Shown: positions 34,532-44,539, counted from the first letter of the stretch. The stretch is DNA of 64,000 nucleotides from Litorimonas sp. (GCA_029936425.1 JAPYSU010000001.1:137415-201414), one strand, 5' to 3'. Notes: generated by a model from the sequence alone, not told the origin. Translations and numbers: made by a program.

Positions 34532-37500
34532 TTACTCTTTTATTTTTTTGACGACGCGAAACACCGCTGTTCGCCAGCTACGCCCGACAAGCGTAATGTC
34601 TTGGCGCGGTAATAGTTCTTCGTCTACATATTCTGTAATTTCAGGCCATTCCGGGGCACTGTCATCATCAATCAGTATGTAGCCACCACGTTTTACAAAC
34701 GGCGCATAATTTACAAAATCGGCCTTAACGCCGGCATAACTATGATCACCATCAATAATAAGTATGTCATATTGATCTTTAGACGCCGCCTTGATGATAT
34801 CATCATCAGTACTAAAGCCTTTGTGCAGTGTCAGGTTGTCGCGGGGAATACGTGCAGCCGCCATATTATCTAGAAACACATTCTCCGTAATTCGTTCGTT
34901 CGTAATTATATCGAGTGCGTTACCCCCGTAATACCCTTCAAACGGATCAATTGCTGTGAGATGAACGTTATCAAAAGTGTCGACAGTTCGGTCATAAATC
35001 ATTGCGAGGCCGACCCCAAATAAAACACCAATCTCGAGGACTTTCAAACTCTTCCCATTGACAGATTTTGCAACTAGTGTCCGTAATACTGCATTTTCAA
35101 GAGATGTTGCGAGACGACCCTTCATACGATCTTCAAGTGAAACGATGCGGTTAGCAGAATAGGCAATTGATTTTTCTGACTCCGTCAAATTCAATGGTTT
35201 CAACCACTTTTCTTCTAAAACCTGAATGTGGTTTTTTGATAATATCCGGTTGAAATGTTGGAATTTGACAGGTGTATTTTCGTTTTGTTTTTCTTGTTCA
35301 GCTCGGATTTGACGACGGGTTTCCTGAAGCTTTTCCTCAAGGCTTGTAATTTGAGAATGAGCAGTTTTAGCAGATTCATCGGTCGCATTCAGTTTAGATA
35401 ATGCGTCATCTAACTGAGTGTTCATATCCTCTTTTAATTTTTTGCTTTGTCCTTCCAGCATTTGCAGGGCGCTTGTTTCAGTCATTACTTGTTGCTGGGT
35501 CTCCTGCAACTTCTTCTCTAAATCAGTAATTTGTGAATGGGCGTTCTGGCTTGATTTATTAGCTTTATCTATTCTAGCTAGAGCTTCGACAAATTGACCT
35601 TTTAGCTCACTTTGCAGAGTTTCGTTCTGCCCTTCCATAGAACGGATAGTTTCTGTTGCGGTAGATAACATTGTTTGCAGATTATCTATTTGCTCTTTGG
35701 ATTGACTAATTTCGTTTTCAAGATTTTGCCGAGCTTCATCATTTTGATTATCTAGCTTTTGGAGTTTGGTTTCATTCTGAGCAAGCTCTGCTTGAGCTTT
35801 TTCTATGAGGCTCTGTGTTTCAGAAAAACGTTTCTCCAGCCTTTCCTCAAGCTGTTCTTGTGCCATCATAAAGGTAGTGCTGTTACGCTTGGATTCTTGC
35901 TCTATCTCTTTTGAGACGACGGATTTTATGGTTTTTGTGATATCCTTATTGGCTTCATCATCAATTTTGCTATCCAGAGACTTCAAACGAAGAGAGACTT
36001 TCTCCAGAGAACCGGCAGTTTCTTTGTTTGCCGCTGTACTTTTTTCTTTGATAGAGGCGATCTCCTTATTCATTGAGGAGGCTAAAGATTCCAGCTTCGT
36101 TTCTACATCTTTTGAACTAGCAGCTTTGATTTCTTCCTTTAGAGTATTCCACAGCTCTTCGATCTTTTTATCTCGGTCTTCCAATTGATTTTTGAGAGTT
36201 TCTTCCAGAATTCCAAAACGGTTCTCAAGCTCTCCGATAGATTCCTTTTGATCGTCCGTAATATCCTTCTGCAAACTCTCCAGACCTTCTTGAAGGCGTC
36301 CTTTGAATTCTTGTGTGATTTCGCCCAGACGTTTCTCGGATGCAGCTTCTTGATTGTCTGTAATATTTTTCTGTAAACTCACCAGACCTTCTTGAAGACG
36401 TTTTTTGAATTCCTGCGTCACTTCATCCAGACGTTTCTCGGATGCAGCTTCTTGATTGTCTGTAATATCTTTCTGTAAATTCTCTAGACCCTCTTGAAGA
36501 CGTTTTTTGAATTCCTGCGTCACTTCCTCCAGACGTTTTTCGGATGCAGCTCTATGATCATCCGTTATATCCTTCTGTAAATTCTCGAGACCTTCTTGAA
36601 GACGTTTTTTGAACTCCTGTGCCATCCTATCTAGACGTTTTTCGGAGTCAGCTTGTGATGAGGCGATCACATTCTCAGTCTGAGAAAGCTTTTTTCGTAA
36701 GGCGCTTTCTAGAGATTGAATATGATTTCGTAGTTCTCCGATTGCTGCATCTTGGGCCTCGGAGTTGGTTTTTTCCAGTTCTTTTAAACTAACATTCAAA
36801 GAGGAATTCAGTTCTTTTAAAGTATTTCGTCGTGTGGTTTCAATTTTATTTTCGACTTGTTTTTGCTGTGCTAATGAAGAGGATTTCATATCATTTTCAA
36901 AGCGTTTTCTGTCAGATATTTCGTCGGAAAGGCGATTCAATAAAGCCGTATTTCTCTGATTTTGACTGTTTTGAACGCTATCAACAGTTCTAAGGACTTC
37001 AGCCCTCAAATTCCTTCGTTCTAAACGTTCTCTATCGGCGATCCTGTTGGCCATCATATTAGCGAATGAAGCGCCTAGAACGGCGGTCATAGCAAGAATT
37101 ATAATGGCTGCCGCAGCCCAGAAAACCCAAGCAAAAGGAGTGAGCACGGAAAAGAAAAACGGAGCCGCAATTAGGGCTGTCAGTAGAAAAAGCCCAAATA
37201 TGGCAGAGACCAAATGCCGCTTTAGAAAAATCAAACCCCATTTGCAGGCTTGTGCAATACGAAACAGAGCGGGACTTCTCCGACGTAGTCGGTCAGCAAA
37301 GCGATCTTTTGGTAAAGCAGCCAAGTCGGAGGGCGCTAACTTTGCGGGTTGAGACACAACAGGCTTTTTAACTTGGGTTTTTTGTGTTGAGTTTGGGGCC
37401 TGAGCAGCAGAATTAGATACAACGTCATTTTCTGTCTGAGTCTCTATTGTGACAGGAGGGGCTTTCCCAGTGAATTCTTTGTTTCTAAGTGACAAGACTT

Positions 37501-40500
37501 TTTCCAAATTTTCACATAATATTTTTTCGCCGGGATCATTTTTGAAAGCGAGCAAATTACCCCATGCATTTATATCCTCCAGTTCGCATGGGTAACGTTT
37601 CAGTGCCGCCCAGTCATGAGGTATGCCATAACGTATAATGGGGTGCCATTCACTAAGATAAACTGTGTACCCACGGTTCACGAGGTAATCGCATATATCG
37701 GTCCAGCTGTGACCCAAATGTTTTGTTTTTGCATCTTCGAATTCACATTCAATGATGTCTGGTTTCATGTCATCCCAAGGCACGCCTTTAAGAACTCCAA
37801 AGTCATAGCCTTCTACATCGATTTTTAGAAAATCAATGTGAGAGATATCTTGTTCTTTAATTATTTCGGCTACGGTCGTGACATCGACGGTTGCAGATTG
37901 TTCATGGGTCTCGCGGAATGCCAGCATTCCACTAATTCCTGTGCTCTCGTCTGAGGAGTAGAAGACGCGTCCTGTCTCCGGAATTTCTCCGACCGCACGC
38001 GGGTCTATCTTGACAAGCTTGTTCTTTCCCAAACTCCTTACCAAATGAGCCCGGTTTTTGGGATCAGGCTCCTGGCAAAAAACAGACCATCCATTTTTTG
38101 CAAAAGGACGAGCACTTCCCCCATAATGCGCTCCCACATCCACCATAATTCCAGGGTCGTTCTCCTCAACAATTTTAAAAATTAGATAAGTTTCGTCAAA
38201 TCCTGCTTTCGCTTCGCGAGGATAGCGCAGATCTGAAATTTTGTTTGGAAATTCGACTTTGTGTTCAGTTGTTTTCAAGGCCTTTTCCTTTGGAATAAGC
38301 TGGGTTGAGCCGTCTGACCGGATGTCTTCAAATTTACAAAAATCGAATATATCGACTTTGGATTTCAGATTCGCATTGACAATGGTTGATGGTGTAAACG
38401 CAATCGCTTCTGAAATTTCTTGCCAACTTTGTAAGTGAACATCTTTTCCAGGATTTGGGACATTATATAAATCCCCTTTTTTCTGATACCCATCAAAGAA
38501 ATAATTAGGATTGCTCTTTTCTTCTTGAATTATAAGTTCTGTGCCGTTTTTGCCTTTGACCGCACCGTCAACGATCTCAACGTAATTGCAATCAATTCCC
38601 ATAAGGTAAATATGTTTATATCCGAGCATCGCCGCCCAACCTGCCGTGTGCGATCCTGTTGAAATTGTCGGGGCAGAGAGCAAATGGGAGTGTGGCTGAA
38701 TGATATCAAAGTTTACGACCCGGTCTCCGTTCTTAATAGGGCCCATCTGCTGAATTAAGTTGTCGCGGAGTAGAAATTTTTTAATTCCGTATTCATGAGA
38801 GTTTTCAATGAGGCGTTTGATTTCCTCTTTATGGCTAAGTCCTAGGACTAGATCGAGACATGAGTAATAATCAGGGTACCAATTAATCTTATCCCAGTAT
38901 CTATAGGCTGCATTCATCCCAAAAACCGCTTTGCCTTCAAAATTAGAAAAATCAAATCCCTTTAAAGAGGGGCCATTTCCGAGGATTATGGCGGGGAGTA
39001 AATTTATTGGCCGGTTTGAAGTGTGTGGCATGCAACTCTCACCTAAGATGTCTTTTAACTCAGCTTTCAGATCAACGAGGTTATGATTATCAAAAGCCAC
39101 CCTGCGACCTTTTTGACTAAGTCGTTTTCTCAGGGTCGGCGAACTTATTAATTTTTCAATTTCTTCAGCGACCTTACTCGCTTGCGGCACATGTGCGAAT
39201 TGCGCACATCCGTATCTTTCCAATAAGTCCAATGTAGCGACATCTTTAGGTCCATGTGCTAAAATTGGAACACCTGAAGCTAAGCATTCGGGCATTTTGT
39301 TAGCCACGGAATATTGAGTATAAATCTTAGATTTTGAATCAAAATTATATGCTATAACGAGCGTATCGGCTTCTCTGATCCAGGTTTTATATTCTTCATC
39401 AGTTAAGTTTTGAACCAGAAAAGTCGTCTTTTTAAACTTTTTAAATTTTGATTTTGTCAGATCATACCATAGTTGCATGGTTTTTATTTCAAATATCACT
39501 TCATATTCATTAGAAAGTTTTTCAATCGCCTCGGCGACTCTTAGTAAGCTATCCAGTGTCATGTTTTCAGCTAATGACCCTGCATATCTGACTTTGAAGG
39601 GACGCCCCGTAATCTCTTCAATTTCGGGTTCCGGCCAATCAGTTTCGTGTACACCATTAGCCAAAGGTATGAACTTTCGTCCGTATCGTTTCTCATATGC
39701 GTCCTGCATCATGTCACCGATTACAAGAGCGCGTACGGAGTGATTTATTAAATAGTGGAGATCGTCGTCGAAAAGATTGAAGCGTTCAGGATTCTCTCGT
39801 TTGTATCTTTCTGGCCAGTCATCCATATACCATGTAACGAAAGGAAGCCTTAACTGTTTTATCGTTCTCATTGCGGCTTTATGAAGCTCAAGATTATCTG
39901 CGACTGGGCGGTAGAGGATAACGTCAGCTTTGAAGCTTTCAGCAATATCAACTGCCTTCTCTTGGGACAGCTTATCTAATATTTTTTCACCATTACTACT
40001 CCAGCCGATTTTTTCTCGCCCTGTAGAGAAAAATTGTCCGATCCGCTCTTTGGGCCAATCCTGGAATAAATTTTTCTTTACTTCTCCGGTGGCCGTACCA
40101 TTTCCAAGTAAGGTGATATCGAAAATTAACACGCGCGGATATTGATTTGGGTAGGAAGCAGAATTTTGCTGAAATGGGGTCGATGGTGTGGGTTCTGTAA
40201 AAAGACTGTCAAATGAAACTCTATCAAAAACTTCTAGCTTTCCTCCAACCGTCGCGTTGTAAATGCGCCGACCTGAGAGATCAGTGATTTTCCGCGCTTC
40301 TTTATAGGCTTCAATCATTTTATGAACTTGAGGGTCATGCCACCTAAACCCTTTACCGAAATAGTCAGGATGAAAGTGGTTGGGGTCATCTGATTTCATA
40401 TCTAAAACTCCGACATTGTATTCGTCAGAGTCGTCAACGTCATCGGGGATTTCGTAGCTTGCATCGACGCCAATGAGATAAATTTCTTCAAACCCCATAT

Positions 40501-41101
40501 AGTGCGCCAATTGCATGCAGGAGAATGTCACAGTGCAGCCTGTATAGGTAATCTTGGCCGCGTCTGTTGAAAAATCAAAACCGTCAGGATAGCTGACACG
40601 TGGCCGATGATTGTAGAAAATAGTATCATCTGCTTCTTCGAAGCAATATCCTAAATAGACCGGGAACAATTTAGTTGGACCCTTGAACTTCTTGATTGCC
40701 TCCAATCTGTCTTCTGCCACCAGATGATCTTCAACAACATAATAGGTTGGCGTCCAGCTAAGCTCATCCGATTTTAGGAAAAACCCGTTGACCGCAAAAG
40801 TGACCTCGTCTTTTAATAGCTCTAGGTTTGTATCGTTTAGGCTGGGCCCGTTACCTATAATAAAACACCGTTTCGATCCTTTATGTTTCTTTCGCAATTC
40901 CTTGAGTTTTGGGCGGTAGACAGAGTCCAGAGTGTTTTTATAAATATGATCTACACGTTTAACGCCTTCAAGCCGCTTTTCCAGCGGCATCCGCTCTGTC
41001 GGCAGGAATATCGGAGCCTTGGAGGGGAGTTTATTGAGAGCCTCTTCATATAAGGCCTCGAGTTCGCTGACACCCAATTCCTTAGCGGTTTTTTCAGACA
41101 T
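34532..41101 (-). CDS. Giant multidomain glycan enzyme: DUF115-GT4-DUF115-FkbM-TM-coiled coil-methyltransferase
   Basis: 2189 residues. Domains in order: DUF115/MAF-like domain 1 (about 75-300, GNGPSL at 83-88, then YTGCTVTFSCMQLAHYMGF and LIGVDASYE); GT4-like glycosyltransferase (about 320-690, PECLASGVPILAHG near 601); DUF115 domain 2 (about 700-940, GNGPSL at 708-713, ISTGSHTAGWAAMLG, LMGIDCNY); FkbM methyltransferase (about 980-1186, VDVGAHYGG and FLKIDVEGYDFGVLKG); a low-complexity linker; two membrane helices (about 1297-1350); a coiled coil (about 1352-1934) with four 34-residue repeats; and a class I methyltransferase (about 2010-2189, LEIGVLFGVG, LIIDGDHSYAG, ILIDDDS). The helix hairpin puts all enzymes on the cytoplasmic side. 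DUF115 is known from flagellin nonulosonate transferases. Overall role is inferred: glycan assembly, capping and length control next to Wzm/Wzt. Confidence 0.85.
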   Translation of the reverse strand: MSEKTAKELGVSELEALYEEALNKLPSKAPIFLPTERMPLEKRLEGVKRVDHIYKNTLDSVYRPKLKELRKKHKGSKRCFIIGNGPSLNDTNLELLKDEVTFAVNGFFLKSDELSWTPTYYVVEDHLVAEDRLEAIKKFKGPTKLFPVYLGYCFEEADDTIFYNHRPRVSYPDGFDFSTDAAKITYTGCTVTFSCMQLAHYMGFEEIYLIGVDASYEIPDDVDDSDEYNVGVLDMKSDDPNHFHPDYFGKGFRWHDPQVHKMIEAYKEARKITDLSGRRIYNATVGGKLEVFDRVSFDSLFTEPTPSTPFQQNSASYPNQYPRVLIFDITLLGNGTATGEVKKNLFQDWPKERIGQFFSTGREKIGWSSNGEKILDKLSQEKAVDIAESFKADVILYRPVADNLELHKAAMRTIKQLRLPFVTWYMDDWPERYKRENPERFNLFDDDLHYLINHSVRALVIGDMMQDAYEKRYGRKFIPLANGVHETDWPEPEIEEITGRPFKVRYAGSLAENMTLDSLLRVAEAIEKLSNEYEVIFEIKTMQLWYDLTKSKFKKFKKTTFLVQNLTDEEYKTWIREADTLVIAYNFDSKSKIYTQYSVANKMPECLASGVPILAHGPKDVATLDLLERYGCAQFAHVPQASKVAEEIEKLISSPTLRKRLSQKGRRVAFDNHNLVDLKAELKDILGESCMPHTSNRPINLLPAIILGNGPSLKGFDFSNFEGKAVFGMNAAYRYWDKINWYPDYYSCLDLVLGLSHKEEIKRLIENSHEYGIKKFLLRDNLIQQMGPIKNGDRVVNFDIIQPHSHLLSAPTISTGSHTAGWAAMLGYKHIYLMGIDCNYVEIVDGAVKGKNGTELIIQEEKSNPNYFFDGYQKKGDLYNVPNPGKDVHLQSWQEISEAIAFTPSTIVNANLKSKVDIFDFCKFEDIRSDGSTQLIPKEKALKTTEHKVEFPNKISDLRYPREAKAGFDETYLIFKIVEENDPGIMVDVGAHYGGSARPFAKNGWSVFCQEPDPKNRAHLVRSLGKNKLVKIDPRAVGEIPETGRVFYSSDESTGISGMLAFRETHEQSATVDVTTVAEIIKEQDISHIDFLKIDVEGYDFGVLKGVPWDDMKPDIIECEFEDAKTKHLGHSWTDICDYLVNRGYTVYLSEWHPIIRYGIPHDWAALKRYPCELEDINAWGNLLAFKNDPGEKILCENLEKVLSLRNKEFTGKAPPVTIETQTENDVVSNSAAQAPNSTQKTQVKKPVVSQPAKLAPSDLAALPKDRFADRLRRRSPALFRIAQACKWGLIFLKRHLVSAIFGLFLLTALIAAPFFFSVLTPFAWVFWAAAAIIILAMTAVLGASFANMMANRIADRERLERRNLRAEVLRTVDSVQNSQNQRNTALLNRLSDEISDRKRFENDMKSSSLAQQKQVENKIETTRRNTLKELNSSLNVSLKELEKTNSEAQDAAIGELRNHIQSLESALRKKLSQTENVIASSQADSEKRLDRMAQEFKKRLQEGLENLQKDITDDHRAASEKRLEEVTQEFKKRLQEGLENLQKDITDNQEAASEKRLDEVTQEFKKRLQEGLVSLQKNITDNQEAASEKRLGEITQEFKGRLQEGLESLQKDITDDQKESIGELENRFGILEETLKNQLEDRDKKIEELWNTLKEEIKAASSKDVETKLESLASSMNKEIASIKEKSTAANKETAGSLEKVSLRLKSLDSKIDDEANKDITKTIKSVVSKEIEQESKRNSTTFMMAQEQLEERLEKRFSETQSLIEKAQAELAQNETKLQKLDNQNDEARQNLENEISQSKEQIDNLQTMLSTATETIRSMEGQNETLQSELKGQFVEALARIDKANKSSQNAHSQITDLEKKLQETQQQVMTETSALQMLEGQSKKLKEDMNTQLDDALSKLNATDESAKTAHSQITSLEEKLQETRRQIRAEQEKQNENTPVKFQHFNRILSKNHIQVLEEKWLKPLNLTESEKSIAYSANRIVSLEDRMKGRLATSLENAVLRTLVAKSVNGKSLKVLEIGVLFGVGLAMIYDRTVDTFDNVHLTAIDPFEGYYGGNALDIITNERITENVFLDNMAAARIPRDNLTLHKGFSTDDDIIKAASKDQYDILIIDGDHSYAGVKADFVNYAPFVKRGGYILIDDDSAPEWPEITEYVDEELLPRQDITLVGRSWRTAVFRVVKKIKE
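36233..36640 (-). repeat. Four 102-bp tandem repeats in the coiled coil
   Basis: Four copies of a 102-bp unit encode a 34-residue heptad-rich segment beginning KRLxEVTQEFKKRLQEGL. The KRL codons fall at exact 102-base steps (36326, 36428, 36530, 36632). Copies are highly similar at DNA level, so copy number could change by slippage or recombination in frame. Confidence 0.93.
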
Positions 41102-41455
41102 CGCTTATTCCCTCTCTTCAGTCAGAGTGTGTCTAGCACGGCAGTTAACTGTGAAAAGATGTTAATTCAGATTCTGAATGAAAACTCTTGGAAATTGAAC
41201 TGAATATCATACATTTTGGGTAGTTTTTTCGATAGGCCAGTCGATTGAAGAAAGACAGCGACGCATGTCTATGTAAATGCCTCTGCTGATATTGACAGAC
41301 CGAGTGGTTTAAGTTGTAAAGTATATTCGTCCAAATTATAGGTGCCGAGTATTTACTAACTTGCTTCAGGGTGTGGAATTAGATATCGAATTTGTGATAA
41401 TATCGATTAGTTCACTCTGAATACCATAGTTTCCATTTAAGCCAGAATCGAACAC
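41102..41455. other. AT-rich divergent intergenic region with an ATTCAG inverted repeat
   Basis: 354 bases between the giant gene and the methyltransferase gene, with no convincing open frame. It must hold both promoters. ATTCAG-ATT-CTGAAT (41165-41179) is a perfect 6-bp inverted repeat about 65 bases upstream of the giant gene and contains a GANTC site (41170-41174). No other feature is seen. Confidence 0.5.
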
Positions 41456-42208
41456 ATGCTAAAATTTGTCACGAAAAAAATGTATATGGATGCTGTTAAT
41501 AATGGCGCAGAAAAAAATTTAAGGAAAGGAGTTTTTCCTTGGCACCTGAAATCTGTTCAGGATGCAATAATAATGAATATTATTAAGGATTGCAAAGGGA
41601 TGTTGATAGGTGAGGTTGGCGGCGGCGACACTCGAATTCTCCCTGCACTGGCGAAATTAAATAAAGTATACAATATAGAAAAATTTCAAGGGGCAGACGG
41701 GGGGCCTGATAACGAGCTTACTTTCAAAGATGTAAATAACATTCAGTGCTGGGTCGGTGATTCTAAGGGTCAAATTAGAGACTCTTTTTTTGATATCCTT
41801 TTTTCAGTGTCAGTTGTAGAGCACGTTCCAACTAATGCTTTGAGCGGCTTCATTGAGGATTGCGCACGTATTCTCAAGCCTGGAGGGCAAATGTTTCATG
41901 CTGTTGATCTTTATCTTACCCAACCGGATTATAAATTTAATGGTGTGCATTACACACATGTTGGACATACCAAAATTCAAGCCTATCAGGAGGCTTTTAA
42001 GAGTGGGCTTTTTGAACCACTGGGAAAGATTGAAATTAATAATAAAGAAGATTTAGAATTTAAGCCGCAATATATATCTAATCCTGATAATATAATGACT
42101 CAATGGAACAAAGTCGCTCCTAAATTAGCTGACTTAAGAGACAACGCGCAATCTGTTACTTTATTATGGGCCGGTAGAAAGCCAAGTGAAATGCAATATC
42201 TAAAATAG
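41456..42208 (+). CDS. SAM-dependent methyltransferase
   Basis: 250 residues. A class I methyltransferase fold is suggested by LIGEVGGGDTRILPALA (SAM-binding glycine motif), DSFFDILFSVSVVEHVPTNA and ILKPGGQMFHAVDLYL. The gene is strikingly AT-rich, more than its neighbours, and has no clear Shine-Dalgarno. It is next to the exporter genes and likely modifies or caps the exported glycan. Substrate unknown. Confidence 0.8.
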   Translation: MLKFVTKKMYMDAVNNGAEKNLRKGVFPWHLKSVQDAIIMNIIKDCKGMLIGEVGGGDTRILPALAKLNKVYNIEKFQGADGGPDNELTFKDVNNIQCWVGDSKGQIRDSFFDILFSVSVVEHVPTNALSGFIEDCARILKPGGQMFHAVDLYLTQPDYKFNGVHYTHVGHTKIQAYQEAFKSGLFEPLGKIEINNKEDLEFKPQYISNPDNIMTQWNKVAPKLADLRDNAQSVTLLWAGRKPSEMQYLK

Positions 42209-42356
42209 ATATCGAAGTAAGGTCATATCTCAATAAAATTGTATGTTAAGTGTTGCTAGCGCGTGACGATATTGTAGGGAGTTAATGAACATCGCTTTTT
42301 CCAGTAAATTTAAGAAAGCCTTAAGATAAATACATTTTGTGTTTTGAGGACACGAT

Positions 42357-43241
42357 GTGATCTTGCTTAGGAAACCTAATAGGCTCATGAGAAAACAAAC
42401 TTCCCAGTCTTTCAGTATTATCTCTCCAAAACAGCGGGTAAGTGACTCGGCGTTAACCGCTATCGGTCGTCTCGTGAATGAGATTAAAGAGAATAGTGAG
42501 CAAATCTGGACAGTTTATCGTCAAAATTTTCGGAATTCATATCATGGGACCGCTATGGGAGTTCTGTGGAATTTTATTTTACCGCTTGTTCCGATTACCG
42601 TTTATCTGTTTTTGACTAAAATCCGGGTTTTTCCGACATTTGATGGCGTCTCCGGCGCAACCTTTTTGACGTTCGGCGTGACTATCTGGTTCATATTTGT
42701 TGGCTTTGTACAATTGCCTATCAACACCGTTTCGTCGCGTAGTGATGAAGCCATGAAAACAGCCTTGCCCCTGTCAGCGTCAATAGTTTCCGCTTTTGCA
42801 ACACTTATTTTTGAAACGATAATTAGGCTTTGCCTTGTTATCGCCATTGTGATCTGGACGCAGAGCTGGCCGACTCTTACTTCTCCATTATTATTTTTAA
42901 TTTTTCTTCCTGCGTTTCTATTATTTTTTGGGGCTGGTTTAATTTTAAGCGTTCTGAATGTGGTTTATAAAGATATTTCGCGTGTCACAACTATATTGCT
43001 GACTTACGGCCTTTTCGTCTCGGGCGTCATTTTTCCTATGGGAGAATCCGGGATCGCCTTGATCAATGCCCGGTTTAACCCGTTCGCCGTCTTCGTAAAC
43101 GCCAGCCGCGAAATCGTTTTTACCGGCCAACTCGATAATTACATTCCCTTGGCCGTTTGGTCGGGTATTGGAGTCATTATTTTTGTGGTCGGAGCACGCC
43201 TCTTTTATGTCATGGAATATCGGATCAGAGGGCTGACCTGA
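42357..43241 (+). CDS. wzm: Polysaccharide ABC exporter permease (Wzm-type)
   Basis: 294 residues from GTG 42357, preceded by GAGGA at 42346-42350; an ATG at 42387 is the alternative. ABC-2 fold with six or so helices, starting after a cytoplasmic IWTVYRQNFRNSYHGTAMGV segment and including VPITVYLFLTKIRVF, FGVTIWFIFVGFVQLP and NVVYKDISRVTTILLTYGLF. Its stop overlaps the ATPase start, so both subunits are coupled. Exports a finished lipid-linked glycan across the inner membrane. Confidence 0.9.
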   Translation: MILLRKPNRLMRKQTSQSFSIISPKQRVSDSALTAIGRLVNEIKENSEQIWTVYRQNFRNSYHGTAMGVLWNFILPLVPITVYLFLTKIRVFPTFDGVSGATFLTFGVTIWFIFVGFVQLPINTVSSRSDEAMKTALPLSASIVSAFATLIFETIIRLCLVIAIVIWTQSWPTLTSPLLFLIFLPAFLLFFGAGLILSVLNVVYKDISRVTTILLTYGLFVSGVIFPMGESGIALINARFNPFAVFVNASREIVFTGQLDNYIPLAVWSGIGVIIFVVGARLFYVMEYRIRGLT

Positions 43242-44485
43242 TGATGAAATCCCATGATACAATTTTAGAAGTAGAAAAGCTTTCAAAGCTCTATTCACGC
43301 AATCAAGGGTCTAGCCGTCAAAGAATGTCAGGGGCTATTTTTCGTACTTTGATCAAACGCCCGCCCAAAATTCCCAGCCAATTAAAGCCAGGAGAATTTT
43401 GGAGCCTGAGAGACATTAACTTCAGCTTGAAGCGGGGAGAGGCTATAGGGGTAATTGGGCTGAACGGCGCAGGTAAGTCCACTCTACTTCGTATTTTATC
43501 TGGCCAAATTTTACCGGACGCTGGCGAAGCGCGAATCCAAGGCCAAACGGCTGCCATGATAGACCTCACAGCTGGTTTTAGTGCAAATGCAAGTGGACGC
43601 CGGAATATTACGCTACGGGGAACTGCACTGGGTCGCAGCACAGAGGAAATAGAGGCCACGATACAAGACGTAATTGACTTTTCAGAACTCGGGGAGGCTA
43701 TTGACGCCCCTTTCGCAACTTACAGCTCGGGTATGCGAATGAGGCTAGCTTTTTCAATCATGATGGTGTCCGAACCTGATTTGCTGTTCATTGATGAAAT
43801 TCTATCTGTTGGAGATTTTCGATTTAAGCAGAAATGCCTTCAACGTATTAGGGATATTCGCGAACGGGTAGCTTTCGTCTTAGTGTCCCACTCCATGGCA
43901 AACATTAAGCTTTTCTGCACTAAAGCAATGGTCTTACATCAAGGAGAAATGGTTTATTTAGGGGACCCTGAGGAAGCCATTGAGCAATATCAAGAATTGG
44001 AGTCGCCTGAAGCCAACACATATGAAAAGCGCATTCAGACAATTCTCAAACCACAATTCCGCAATAATGAATCCCTTGAACATGTCCGCCATTATTGGTG
44101 TGACGAGAAAGGAAATGAGATCGATCAAATCAAAAGCGGAGAAATGCTTTATTTCAAAACAGAAATCACTTTGAATTACGCACCTCGGAACCTGGTGTTA
44201 GGGGTGCCGGTTTGGCAGGATGATGGTAAATATGTGACAGGATTTTCAACGGAATTTGAAAAAAAGAAATTTGATATTCAAGCGGGGGTAAAAACCGAAT
44301 TTATTTTGGAGGTACCTAACTTACCCTTTAATCCAGGAGAGTATGTATCTAATTTTGCTGTTTCGGACGGACCTGAGTTTCTATATCGCGGGGAAAATCC
44401 GACACTGACCGTCTTGCCTGTCAGAGATCGTGTTTGGGGGGTCGTGACCATTCCTCATTCCTGGAAGTCTGTTGAACGCCTGTAA
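43241..44485 (+). CDS. wzt: Polysaccharide ABC exporter ATPase (Wzt-type) with C-terminal domain
   Basis: 414 residues from the ATG at 43241. Walker A GLNGAGKSTLL near residue 73, signature YSSGMRMRLAFS, Walker B LLFIDEIL and switch His in VLVSHSMA are complete. A C-terminal extension of about 150 residues (GEMLYFKTEITLNYAPRNLV, DIQAGVKTEFILEVPNLPFN, GEYVSNFAVSDG) is the Wzt-C beta-sandwich that, in characterised systems, recognises the chemical cap at the non-reducing end of O antigen. This implies cap-dependent export here. Confidence 0.92.
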   Translation: MMKSHDTILEVEKLSKLYSRNQGSSRQRMSGAIFRTLIKRPPKIPSQLKPGEFWSLRDINFSLKRGEAIGVIGLNGAGKSTLLRILSGQILPDAGEARIQGQTAAMIDLTAGFSANASGRRNITLRGTALGRSTEEIEATIQDVIDFSELGEAIDAPFATYSSGMRMRLAFSIMMVSEPDLLFIDEILSVGDFRFKQKCLQRIRDIRERVAFVLVSHSMANIKLFCTKAMVLHQGEMVYLGDPEEAIEQYQELESPEANTYEKRIQTILKPQFRNNESLEHVRHYWCDEKGNEIDQIKSGEMLYFKTEITLNYAPRNLVLGVPVWQDDGKYVTGFSTEFEKKKFDIQAGVKTEFILEVPNLPFNPGEYVSNFAVSDGPEFLYRGENPTLTVLPVRDRVWGVVTIPHSWKSVERL

Positions 44486-44539
44486 GGTTACTACTGCTTG
44501 CAGCAAAATTGAATCTGTAGACAGAGGGCATGAGCAAAT

